Positions 1 through 5,385 of a stretch of DNA of 21,690 bases are shown piece by piece; position 1 is the stretch's first letter; every line of letters begins with the position of its first letter. Source of the DNA: a virus; the IMG/VR virus record IMGVR_UViG_3300027754_000498, positions 1 through 21,690 of that record. The stretch is one strand, 5' to 3'. The notes beneath the pieces are model-generated. The model was not told where the DNA came from. It searched no databases and saw nothing but the letters and a program-made list of their open reading frames with translations. The translations under genes and the position numbers were made by a program.

Positions 1-13
1 GGAAGGTGAGATC

Positions 14-334
14 GTGCCATATAACCCTTATGGGGTTAGTGGTAGCATAATCACACCCCCTAGAAATGTTAGGTCTGCGCCAGCGTGGTTAGGTTCACGC
101 TCTAAGCGGTTCAGCAATCTAGAGGTGCGTGATCGTGAGGGCAATCTGATCGTGGCTATCTCTGATAGTGATGCGGTTAAATTGGCAAGGCGTGTTAAAC
201 GACACGCTAAGCCTAAGCCCCTACCTGCTACCCTTAGACCCCTATCTGAGATCGAACTGCGCAACATTAGAGCGCAGGAGAAGTTGGCAGAACTGGCTAA
301 GAAGTTGGCTAGACCTGCTGAGCAGTATAATTAG
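14..334 (+). CDS. Hypothetical protein, basic
   Basis: A 106-residue open frame beginning with GTG; the purine-rich GGAAGGTGAG at 1-10 lies just upstream as a ribosome binding site. I do not recognise the family. The first third is Pro/Gly/Ser-rich, the middle (residues about 35-60) reads like a short beta-rich segment, and the last 50 residues are Lys/Arg-rich and probably helical (ending in repeated LAxLAKKLA-type heptads). The basic tail could mean nucleic-acid binding, but nothing shows this directly. It ends just upstream of the structured element at 341-388 and before the promoter at 406-434, so it belongs to a transcript that starts left of the window. Confidence 0.6.
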   Translation: MPYNPYGVSGSIITPPRNVRSAPAWLGSRSKRFSNLEVRDREGNLIVAISDSDAVKLARRVKRHAKPKPLPATLRPLSEIELRNIRAQEKLAELAKKLARPAEQYN

Positions 335-340
335 ATAGAA

Positions 341-388
341 GTCGTAGCCGATAAGTTCGGTATGCTTAGGGTCGCACCCTACTACGAC
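341..388 (+). ncRNA. Compact three-way-junction RNA element (candidate)
   Basis: Three perfectly paired helices abut in 48 bases. An outer 7-bp stem pairs GTCGTAG (341-347) with CTACGAC (382-388). A 4-bp hairpin CCGA/TCGG (348-360, loop TAAGT) follows directly. A six-base linker (361-366) leads to a 5-bp hairpin TAGGG/CCCTA (367-381, loop TCGCA), which abuts the outer stem. It lies 6 bases after the stop of the first gene and before the promoter at 406-434, so it would be a 3' element of the upstream transcript. No U-run follows, so it is not an ordinary terminator. It looks like a tRNA without an anticodon arm, but no tRNA consensus fits. Function unknown. Confidence 0.45.
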
Positions 389-405
389 ACGCCATAAGTC
401 AGAAC

Positions 406-434
406 TTGACTTGTAGCCCTGAGTATGCTATACT
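406..434 (+). promoter_or_regulatory. Sigma70-like promoter
   Basis: A -35 box TTGACT (406-411) is separated by 17 bases from the -10 box TATACT (429-434), which carries an upstream TG (extended -10, TATGC before the box). Predicted transcription start is near 441, giving a leader of about 20 bases with the site GAGAGG before the ATG at 463. The same architecture recurs at 686-714. Confidence 0.75.
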
Positions 435-462
435 TAGGTATAACTTAATAGAGAGGTAATAA

Positions 463-678
463 ATGGCTAAGATAACCTTAGATGCTTATGCTCCTGATGG
501 TCGCTTAATCGCTAAGTGCGATCAAGACGACTACGGCGCACCGCTACTGATGAGCCTTTACGGAGAAGGTTCTACGATCAGAGTTAAGAACAGAATTGTG
601 TGGCTAGAAGGTGCTGATGGTGAGGGTGCTGAGAGTTATGATGGCACTATCTTTAAGATATTCAGCAGACTAAAGTAG
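463..678 (+). CDS. Hypothetical small protein
   Basis: A 71-residue ORF with ATG start preceded by AGAGAGG at 8-9 bases. It is the first gene after the promoter at 406-434 and is followed by another promoter, so it may be transcribed as a short unit. The sequence alternates hydrophobic and polar residues (ITLDAYAPDGRLIAKC near the N-terminus), suggesting a small beta-rich fold. One Cys, no membrane segment, no signal peptide. I recognise no family. Confidence 0.6.
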   Translation: MAKITLDAYAPDGRLIAKCDQDDYGAPLLMSLYGEGSTIRVKNRIVWLEGADGEGAESYDGTIFKIFSRLK

Positions 679-685
679 TAGTGGC

Positions 686-714
686 TTGACTATCCTTTAA
701 GGGTATGGTATCCT
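686..714 (+). promoter_or_regulatory. Sigma70-like promoter
   Basis: A -35 box TTGACT (686-691), 17-base spacer, -10 box TATCCT (709-714) with TATGG immediately upstream (extended -10). The whole block closely resembles the promoter at 406-434, including the C before TTGACT and TTAG after the -10. Predicted start near 721, just upstream of the hairpin at 725-742. It would drive 756 onward. Confidence 0.7.
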
Positions 715-724
715 TAGAGGGTAG

Positions 725-742
725 CCTAATCACTAGATTAGG
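725..742 (+). promoter_or_regulatory. 5'-leader hairpin next to the ribosome binding site
   Basis: CCTAATC (725-731), loop ACTA (732-735), GATTAGG (736-742) form a perfect 7-bp stem-loop within a few bases of the predicted transcript start. The ribosome binding site GGAG (747-750) for the ATG at 756 lies 4 bases beyond. The position suits an mRNA-stabilising 5' stem or a translational control site; which of the two is not visible. Confidence 0.55.
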
Positions 743-755
743 AGATGGAGATAAG

Positions 756-866
756 ATGAGTTATTATACTAAAGAGTATGATAAGACTTGCTTAGAGTGT
801 GGTGCTAAACTATACTCAGAAGTAGAGATCATCTTTCACACTTGCGACAAGGATAAGGAGAACTGA
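756..866 (+). CDS. Small zinc-finger-like protein
   Basis: A 36-residue ORF with a good ribosome binding site (GGAG, 5 bases before ATG). It has a CLECG knuckle at residues 12-16 and a later HTC, so a single zinc site (CxxC plus H/C) is plausible. It is the first gene after the promoter and hairpin at 686-742, and its TGA overlaps the next ATG (TGATG at 864-868), which suggests coupled translation. Function unknown; many phage early proteins of this size act by binding host enzymes. Confidence 0.55.
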   Translation: MSYYTKEYDKTCLECGAKLYSEVEIIFHTCDKDKEN

Positions 867-991
867 TGTATCTAGAACTAACAGATACTCTAGCGATTAT
901 TATTGCGCTATCTACTAGCACTACGCTAGTAATTACTACCGCAATAAAGAACGCTAGACTAGTGCGTGAGATACGCAAGTTAAGCAAGTAA
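866..991 (+). CDS. Small single-pass membrane protein
   Basis: A 41-residue ORF whose ATG overlaps the previous stop. Residues about 9-27 are an uninterrupted hydrophobic stretch rich in Ile, Ala, Thr and Val, followed by a basic tail (KNARLVREIRKLSK), so a single membrane helix with the C-terminus inside is expected. No family recognised. Support is the overlap, the orientation and the coherent membrane pattern. Confidence 0.5.
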   Translation: MYLELTDTLAIIIALSTSTTLVITTAIKNARLVREIRKLSK

Positions 992-993
992 TT

Positions 994-1164
994 ATGTTGT
1001 ATAATCCTGATGAACAGAGCCACCATTTACTAATGGATTTGGTGGACAATATGTCAAACTTTACAGAGTTTGATAATGTAGTTAGCCTACTAATTGAGTG
1101 GGGTTTAATAGAGGCGGATATTGGCGCACAAGCCCCTGAGATGTGGAAAGAGGCGCAAGAGTAA
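994..1164 (+). CDS. Hypothetical small acidic protein
   Basis: A 56-residue ORF starting two bases after the previous stop and ending one base before the next ATG. It is acidic and helical in character (LLMDLVDNMSNFTEFDNVV, then EWGLIEADI). No recognisable domain. Support rests on packing between two other small genes on the same strand. No clear Shine-Dalgarno beyond the coding end of the upstream gene; re-initiation is likely. Confidence 0.5.
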   Translation: MLYNPDEQSHHLLMDLVDNMSNFTEFDNVVSLLIEWGLIEADIGAQAPEMWKEAQE

Positions 1165-1165
1165 T

Positions 1166-1342
1166 ATGGATAATATAGTGATAGAGATAACTAGAGATGA
1201 GTTGGAGTTAATCCGCAAATCTTTAAGAACTCAAGAGAGTTGGTATGTAAGGTCAGACTTTAAGAGTATGGCTACTGCTACTAACTTGCTAAGAAGTAAA
1301 GTAAATGATATAATGATAGAACTAGAACTGCCTATAAAGTAA
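1166..1342 (+). CDS. Hypothetical small helical protein
   Basis: I chose the ATG at 1166 (58 residues) instead of an upstream TTG at 1121, because the longer N-terminus overlaps the previous gene and is basic and unlike a protein start. GAGGCGCAAGAG just upstream may serve as binding site. The product is mostly helical and charged (ITRDELELIRKSLRTQE), with no Cys or membrane segment. Its stop lies 9 bases before the amidoligase gene, so it is co-transcribed with it. Family unknown. Confidence 0.55.
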   Translation: MDNIVIEITRDELELIRKSLRTQESWYVRSDFKSMATATNLLRSKVNDIMIELELPIK

Positions 1343-1351
1343 GGAGTTAAT

Positions 1352-2569
1352 ATGCCAGATGATATAGAATACAAGGAGTGCCACTCTTGTAATGGTGATT
1401 ACAAGGCTGACGAATTAGCCACTAATAGAAATGGTGAGTTGTTATGTGAGGATTGTCGTATCTATTGTGAGCATTGTGAGGAGTATGATTACTCCGATAA
1501 CGCAAGGCATATAGAGGGTGTCGGTATGTATTGTGAGGTATGTGCCGATAATAATACCTTCTATTGTGAGAGTTGTTGTGATAATTATGCTGATGATGTT
1601 AATAGTTATGAGATAGTTAATAGGGGTGTGTATTGGTGCGAGAATTGTTGCTCTAATAATGCTAGTTGGTGCGACAGTTGTGAGCATTATACTGATGGCG
1701 ATTGTAATAATTGTAGTGCTGGTGTGCTACCTTATAGCCATAAGCCTGAGCCTATCTTTCACGGCTCTAGTAAAGAGGGGTTATACTTTGGACTAGAGTT
1801 AGAGATGGAGATAAGCGATATGAAAGATAAGTTTAACAATGCGGTAGAGTATGTATCTGACCGCTTAGATAGGGATTGGATTTACTTAAAGAAAGATGGT
1901 AGTATTGGTAGCACAGATGGTCGTGTTGTCGGACCTGAAGGCTTTGAGTTAGTATCTCACCCCGCTTCACTTAATTACTGGAGTGGTGAGAATAGTCAGA
2001 AGTTATGGGATACTTTAGATGGACTAAGGACTAGGCACAATGCTAGGTCGTGGAACGCTAAGTCTAACTGCGGTATCCATATACATATAAGTAGAGCAGG
2101 GTTTAAGGGTGGCGCACATACTCATAGGTTCTTAGCCTTCGTGTATAAGAACACTAAGAATATGAAGCGATTTGCGGGTAGAGATTGTAATAAGTATGCT
2201 ACCTTCACAGATGTTTGGCAGTATAATGAGGACAACATACCTTATATGTCCTTCGCTGGTAAGTTAGCGAAGCGTAATTATAGTGAGCGTATGAGTGCCG
2301 TCAATACTCTCAATGATGATACGATAGAGTTAAGGTTCTTTAGGGGAACGACACAACCTAAAGGAGTATTAGCAACGATAGAGTTGGCTCACGCTATGGT
2401 AGAATATACCCGCGACCTGACCCTATCTGATGTTAAGTTAGGTATGCTAGGTTGGGAGTGGTTCGAGGATTATATCCAAGTTAATAATGGATTGTATCCT
2501 AACGCTTACGATAGGCTACCTAAGTTAAGTAAGGTAGATATAAATAGACCTGAGTTGTTAAATGCTTAG
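1352..2569 (+). CDS. Amidoligase (COOH-NH2 ligase, glutamine-synthetase-like fold) with N-terminal zinc-knuckle array
   Basis: The 405-residue product has two parts. Residues 1-121 carry a dense series of CxxC pairs (10/13, 32/35, 39/42, 61/64, 72/75, 96/99, 107/110, 118/121), probably several structural zinc sites. Residues about 135-380 match the Amidoligase_2 family: GLELEME (147-153), KDGSIG (181-186), FELVSHP (198-204), CGIHIHIS (240-247), YSERMSAVN (310-318) and TIELRFFRGT (324-333). In this family Glu and His residues bind metal and the Arg/Asn motifs bind ATP and an acyl substrate; members join a carboxylate to an amine. The substrate here is unknown. A strong AAGGAG precedes the ATG. 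The next gene, 14 bases on, is a class II glutamine amidotransferase, so the pair probably works together, using glutamine-derived ammonia or a peptide amine. Family assignment is firm; pathway is inference. Confidence 0.85.
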   Translation: MPDDIEYKECHSCNGDYKADELATNRNGELLCEDCRIYCEHCEEYDYSDNARHIEGVGMYCEVCADNNTFYCESCCDNYADDVNSYEIVNRGVYWCENCCSNNASWCDSCEHYTDGDCNNCSAGVLPYSHKPEPIFHGSSKEGLYFGLELEMEISDMKDKFNNAVEYVSDRLDRDWIYLKKDGSIGSTDGRVVGPEGFELVSHPASLNYWSGENSQKLWDTLDGLRTRHNARSWNAKSNCGIHIHISRAGFKGGAHTHRFLAFVYKNTKNMKRFAGRDCNKYATFTDVWQYNEDNIPYMSFAGKLAKRNYSERMSAVNTLNDDTIELRFFRGTTQPKGVLATIELAHAMVEYTRDLTLSDVKLGMLGWEWFEDYIQVNNGLYPNAYDRLPKLSKVDINRPELLNA

Positions 2570-2583
2570 GAGAGGAGGTAAGT

Positions 2584-3438
2584 ATGTGTTTATTGGTAGT
2601 GTGTAATCCTAATTCCACACCTAGTAAAGATGAACTAAAGCAGGGTGCGTGTAAGAACCCACACGGCTTTGGCTTTGCGATAGATACTGGCGAAGGTATT
2701 ATATCTGAGCGCAGTATGTCCGCTAAGAAGTCTATCGCTAGGTTCTTAGAACTTAGAGCGCAGTATCCTAGTGGCTATGCTATGTGGCACGCTAGGTATG
2801 CTACTCACGGAGTTAAGAACGAACTGAACTGCCACCCATTTAAGGTAGCAGGGCAGTATGATACTTACTTAGCACACAACGGAGTGTTAGATATTCTAAT
2901 ACCTAAAGATGATAAGCGTAGTGATACTAGGATTATGGCAGAGGAGTTGTTGCCACGATTAGGTGGCGTGTCTGCCCTAGATGATGACTATGTATATGAT
3001 ATGATAAGTTCGTGGGCTAATGGTAATAAGATAGCGGTAATGACCAATGACCCTAGCGCATTATACAAGATGTATATTGTCAATGAAAGCGCAGGTAGTT
3101 GGGATACGGAAGGTGTGTGGTGGAGTAATAACTCACACAAACCTGCCCCGCCTATCGCTACCTATACCTATGAACCTAGCGTGTATGATATAGTAGCAGG
3201 AGATAAGCACTTTAGTCCTACCTTATATGAGGATAACAAGTTCGAGTGTCCTAATTGTGAAGCACTAATAGACTTATGGGAGAGCGAACTCTACTGCTTG
3301 ATGTGTGAGTGTTGCTTTGATTGTAGCGCACAGTTCTTAGATTGTTTATGCTATAATCCACAGACTAAGGATATGCTTACAGATGAATACGGATTTTATA
3401 AAGAGAAGTGGTATAGTAAAGAGCCACTTGACTTCTAG
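2584..3438 (+). CDS. Class II glutamine amidotransferase (Ntn-hydrolase) with C-terminal Cys cluster
   Basis: The 284-residue product begins MCLLVV, so removal of Met would expose Cys2, the catalytic nucleophile of class II (GATase-2) enzymes. Further family motifs are HGFGFA (27-32), HARYATHG (69-76, with the glutamine-binding Arg), NCHPF (82-86), AHNG (97-100, oxyanion hole) and SDTR (113-116). These enzymes hydrolyse glutamine to glutamate and ammonia, or transfer the amide. The length suits a stand-alone YafJ-like enzyme plus an extra C-terminal segment (from about residue 220) with CPNC and a CLMCECCFDC cluster, perhaps zinc-binding, echoing the Cys-rich N-terminus of its neighbour. An excellent GAGGAGG site precedes the ATG. 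It follows the amidoligase closely and is very likely its partner. Confidence 0.85.
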   Translation: MCLLVVCNPNSTPSKDELKQGACKNPHGFGFAIDTGEGIISERSMSAKKSIARFLELRAQYPSGYAMWHARYATHGVKNELNCHPFKVAGQYDTYLAHNGVLDILIPKDDKRSDTRIMAEELLPRLGGVSALDDDYVYDMISSWANGNKIAVMTNDPSALYKMYIVNESAGSWDTEGVWWSNNSHKPAPPIATYTYEPSVYDIVAGDKHFSPTLYEDNKFECPNCEALIDLWESELYCLMCECCFDCSAQFLDCLCYNPQTKDMLTDEYGFYKEKWYSKEPLDF

Positions 3439-3440
3439 AA

Positions 3441-3495
3441 TTGGTAGTGAGTAATCACTATCGATACCAACACCTACTGGTAAATTACCAATAGG
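3441..3495 (+). promoter_or_regulatory. Two consecutive hairpins in the leader of the next gene
   Basis: First hairpin: TAGTGA (3445-3450), GTAA loop (a GNRA tetraloop in RNA), TCACTA (3455-3460), with an outer TTGG/CCAA pairing (3441-3444 with 3467-3470). Second hairpin: CCTA (3473-3476) with TAGG (3492-3495) and, after one C/A mismatch, TGGTA with TACCA around the loop AAT. They fill most of the 76-base gap between the amidotransferase and the gene at 3515, whose AAAGG site follows at 3505-3509. No U-run follows either stem. They could be a processing or translational control element; no promoter is convincing here (TTGACT at 3428 lacks a -10). Confidence 0.5.
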
Positions 3496-3514
3496 ATAGT
3501 AACGAAAGGTAAGT

Positions 3515-3805
3515 ATGAATACCACAACAGCACAAGTATATGAGGACTACTTGGCTAGTATATCACTAACACTATCAGACCTAGCAGATGAACTTGCTAG
3601 TGTCCAGTTTGATGTAGATAGTGCTAATGGTTACGAACCAAGAGGCACAGTAGTAAAGGCACTACCTGACCAAATCAGGTTCAAGCCTAAGTCTATGTGG
3701 GTATCACTAGGCAACGGCAAGTATCAACACTTAACAGGAGAGAAGGGCTTAGTAGCCAAGCACTCCCGTCTTGACGGATATACATCAGTAGTATTCCGCC
3801 CATAA
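3515..3805 (+). CDS. Hypothetical protein
   Basis: A 96-residue ORF with GAAAGG upstream of the ATG. The first 40 residues look helical (YEDYLASISLTLSDLADELA), the rest beta-rich with Gly turns. No Cys cluster, signal or membrane helix. I recognise no family. It is flanked on both sides by hairpin-bearing gaps (3441-3495 and 3820-3845), so its mRNA segment may be processed away from its neighbours. Confidence 0.6.
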   Translation: MNTTTAQVYEDYLASISLTLSDLADELASVQFDVDSANGYEPRGTVVKALPDQIRFKPKSMWVSLGNGKYQHLTGEKGLVAKHSRLDGYTSVVFRP

Positions 3806-3819
3806 TAAACTAGTTAATT

Positions 3820-3845
3820 GTGGGTGGGGTTATCGCCCCACCTAC
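3820..3845 (+). promoter_or_regulatory. Strong intergenic stem-loop
   Basis: GTGGGTGGGG (3820-3829) pairs with CCCCACCTAC (3836-3845), a 10-bp stem with one G-T wobble and a six-base loop TTATCG. It sits between the genes at 3515 and 3866. The GC-rich stem is terminator-like, but ACCGACAC follows in place of a U-run, so it is more likely an mRNA-stabilising or processing structure, or a barrier to 3' exonucleases. Confidence 0.55.
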
Positions 3846-3865
3846 ACCGACACAGAGAGGACAGT

Positions 3866-4006
3866 ATGCTAGAGGATTACGATTGGACTTCTTACATTAG
3901 TAAGAGGGACACGCAACACCTGACAGAGCAGGAGATTAAACAGATGGTAAAAGAATTAACTTCAGCAGTTGGTAGTATCTGCTTCGAGTATGGGATACAT
4001 AACTAA
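3866..4006 (+). CDS. Hypothetical small acidic protein
   Basis: A 46-residue ORF from the ATG at 3866, chosen over an upstream in-frame ATG at 3818 because AGAGAGG lies a few bases before it and the longer version would translate through the stem-loop at 3820-3845. The product is acidic and helical (LEDYDWTSYI, then LTEQEIKQMVKELTSAVG). Its TAA overlaps the ATG of the WhiB gene (TAATG at 4004-4008), so the two are probably translated together. Function unknown. Confidence 0.5.
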   Translation: MLEDYDWTSYISKRDTQHLTEQEIKQMVKELTSAVGSICFEYGIHN

Positions 4007-4419
4007 TGGGTAATAAATCTATTGATACATATATCTTTGATGATAAGAACTTAGATATAAGTAATGGGTTGTGCGTTAATCACGACGACCCCGACCTATG
4101 GTTTGCTGGTGAGATAGACTTACTTGACACTAAGACTAGTGTTAATAGGAACTCACCTGCCACTAAGGCTGAGGTAGATAAGGCTATCGTTGCCCTATCT
4201 GTATGTAAGAATTGTCCCGCTAAAGATAACTGCTTACAACTAGGCAGTCAAGGCACACAGATATACTATGGTATATATGGTGGCACTATGGCAGGAGAGA
4301 GATTAGTAGTAGCAGGTATGTCTACTAAGAACTCTACTAATAAGAATAGAATTGCCTTCGCACGGAAGGTAAGAAAGACAATGAAAGAAAGGGGTATGAG
4401 TGGAAATCAAACAGTATAA
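4006..4419 (+). CDS. WhiB-family iron-sulphur transcription factor
   Basis: The 137-residue product has the four-Cys pattern of WhiB proteins: Cys23, then Cys67, Cys70 and Cys76 (CKNCPAKDNC), which bind a [4Fe-4S] cluster. Downstream GIYGG (89-93) matches the G[V/I]WGG turn that contacts the sigma factor, with Tyr in place of the usual Trp. The tail is basic and helical (ARKVRKTMKERG), as expected for the DNA-binding end. WhiB proteins are found in Actinobacteria and their phages, where they bind sigma A region 4 and redirect transcription; some phage copies block host WhiB2-type septation control. The stretch between the first and second Cys (44 residues) is long for the family. Host assignment of the window rests largely on this gene. 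Confidence 0.88.
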   Translation: MGNKSIDTYIFDDKNLDISNGLCVNHDDPDLWFAGEIDLLDTKTSVNRNSPATKAEVDKAIVALSVCKNCPAKDNCLQLGSQGTQIYYGIYGGTMAGERLVVAGMSTKNSTNKNRIAFARKVRKTMKERGMSGNQTV

Positions 4420-4576
4420 GATAACTATCAAGACCCAAGCAGAACTAGTGTATTATGTATCAGAGTATGATATAGATACAGCAATTAACTTAGCGATAGA
4501 CGCACCATATAAAGAATGGGAAGTCTCTGAGTTTGATATGCCAACAGGGGCAGATGTAATAGCAGAAGAAATCTAA
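4400..4576 (+). CDS. Hypothetical small acidic protein
   Basis: A 58-residue ORF with GTG start; GAAAGGGG lies 5 bases before it. It overlaps the last 20 bases of the WhiB gene in another frame, indicating coupling. The product starts with a beta-like stretch (EIKQYKITIKT) and is acidic towards the C-terminus. No family recognised. Confidence 0.55.
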   Translation: MEIKQYKITIKTQAELVYYVSEYDIDTAINLAIDAPYKEWEVSEFDMPTGADVIAEEI

Positions 4577-4580
4577 GGGT

Positions 4581-4982
4581 ATGAAAAATAAAATAGTATT
4601 GCTACTTGTCTTGGGCTTAACAACCATAGCAGGTATAAGATTTGCTACCCCTACATATAAAGCACCTACCAATCCAATAATTGAGGTTGACTGGCGTGTA
4701 GAGGATAGCAAGGCTTACGCACAAGATATGTTATCCGAGTGGCAATATAAAGAATGGTTGTGCCTTAATAAATTGTGGACTAAAGAAAGTAACTGGCGAC
4801 CTACTGCTTATAACAAAGTTAAAGTAATGGGTAAGAATGCTGGAGGTATTCCACAATTATTAGGGCTCGACCCCAAGACACCACCAACTTTACAGATAGA
4901 CAGAGGGTTGTCTTATATCTATTACAGATACAATACCCCTTGTAAGGCGTGGAAGTTCTTTAATAAGAATGGATACTACTAA
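4581..4982 (+). CDS. Secreted SLT-like muralytic protein
   Basis: The 133-residue product starts with a short basic end and a hydrophobic segment (residues 5-19), a signal peptide or anchor. The remainder has the pattern of actinobacterial lytic-transglycosylase-like domains: WLCLNKLWTKESNWRPTAYN (59-78, with the presumed catalytic Glu69), GGIPQL (88-93), QIDRGLSYIYYRY (105-117) and PCKAW (120-124). Such domains cleave the glycan strand of peptidoglycan. Cys61 and Cys121 could form a disulphide outside the membrane. It lies in the early plus-strand block, not with the endolysin and holin, so a role in wall remodelling or in entry is as likely as lysis. The AAGGG site is very close to the ATG. 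The domain call is made from motif shape. Confidence 0.72.
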   Translation: MKNKIVLLLVLGLTTIAGIRFATPTYKAPTNPIIEVDWRVEDSKAYAQDMLSEWQYKEWLCLNKLWTKESNWRPTAYNKVKVMGKNAGGIPQLLGLDPKTPPTLQIDRGLSYIYYRYNTPCKAWKFFNKNGYY

Positions 4983-5209
4983 TGAAAGAACCTAAACATA
5001 TAACAGAACTTAAGCCTGATTACAAATCAGCGATGGACATACGTGGTACGCCAACCACAGTATGTCCTTGCGGATGTAATATATGGAACTTAAAGACTGT
5101 ATTTGATGATGAGACAGGTGAGATCGATATGTATTTCACAGATATGGAGTGTGCTTTATGTGGCACTCTTGCTACCGCACCAACACCAGAGAATAGTGAG
5201 AATATATAA
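4982..5209 (+). CDS. Small zinc-ribbon protein
   Basis: A 75-residue ORF with ATG overlapping the preceding TAA (TAATG). Two knuckles, CPCGC (28-32) and ECALCG (56-61), about 25 residues apart and separated by beta-like sequence, fit a zinc ribbon. No further domain. Stop again overlaps the next start. Role unknown; could contact nucleic acid or RNA polymerase. Confidence 0.6.
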   Translation: MKEPKHITELKPDYKSAMDIRGTPTTVCPCGCNIWNLKTVFDDETGEIDMYFTDMECALCGTLATAPTPENSENI

Positions 5210-5385
5210 TGCCAACTTATTCATATAGATGTCTTGATGATAAGACACTACTAGAACTAAGTCGTGATGTTAACGACAGAGATAACCTAGTTGAATGTCC
5301 GCAATGTAATAAAGAAATGACAAGAGAATACCAAGCCAACCCAGTTCACTTCAAAGGGACAGGGTTCTATTCAACAGGAGGATAA
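5209..5385 (+). CDS. FmdB-like zinc-ribbon protein
   Basis: A 58-residue ORF between two TAATG junctions, below usual length cut-offs. It starts MPTYSYRCLDD and contains ECPQC (32-36), ending HFKGTGFYSTGG; this order of MPTYxYxC, CPxC and FKGxGFYST is the signature of the FmdB/CxxC_CXXC_SSSS regulatory-protein family. The second Cys of the first knuckle is missing (RCLDD in place of RCxxC), so metal binding may be weakened. Function of the family is poorly known. Confidence 0.7.
   Translation: MPTYSYRCLDDKTLLELSRDVNDRDNLVECPQCNKEMTREYQANPVHFKGTGFYSTGG

Noticed and set aside
341-394. tRNA gene
   Set aside because: An acceptor-like 7-bp stem and a trailing CCA are present, but there is no anticodon arm, no TTCRA loop and the length is 48 bases, so it is reported only as a structured element.
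829-1026. Minus-strand open frame of 65 codons in the early block
   Set aside because: It overlaps two well-packed plus-strand small genes and lacks a ribosome binding site.
3428-3456. Promoter starting with TTGACT upstream of the gene at 3515
   Set aside because: The -10 at proper spacing would be GTAATC, a poor match, and lies within the hairpin.
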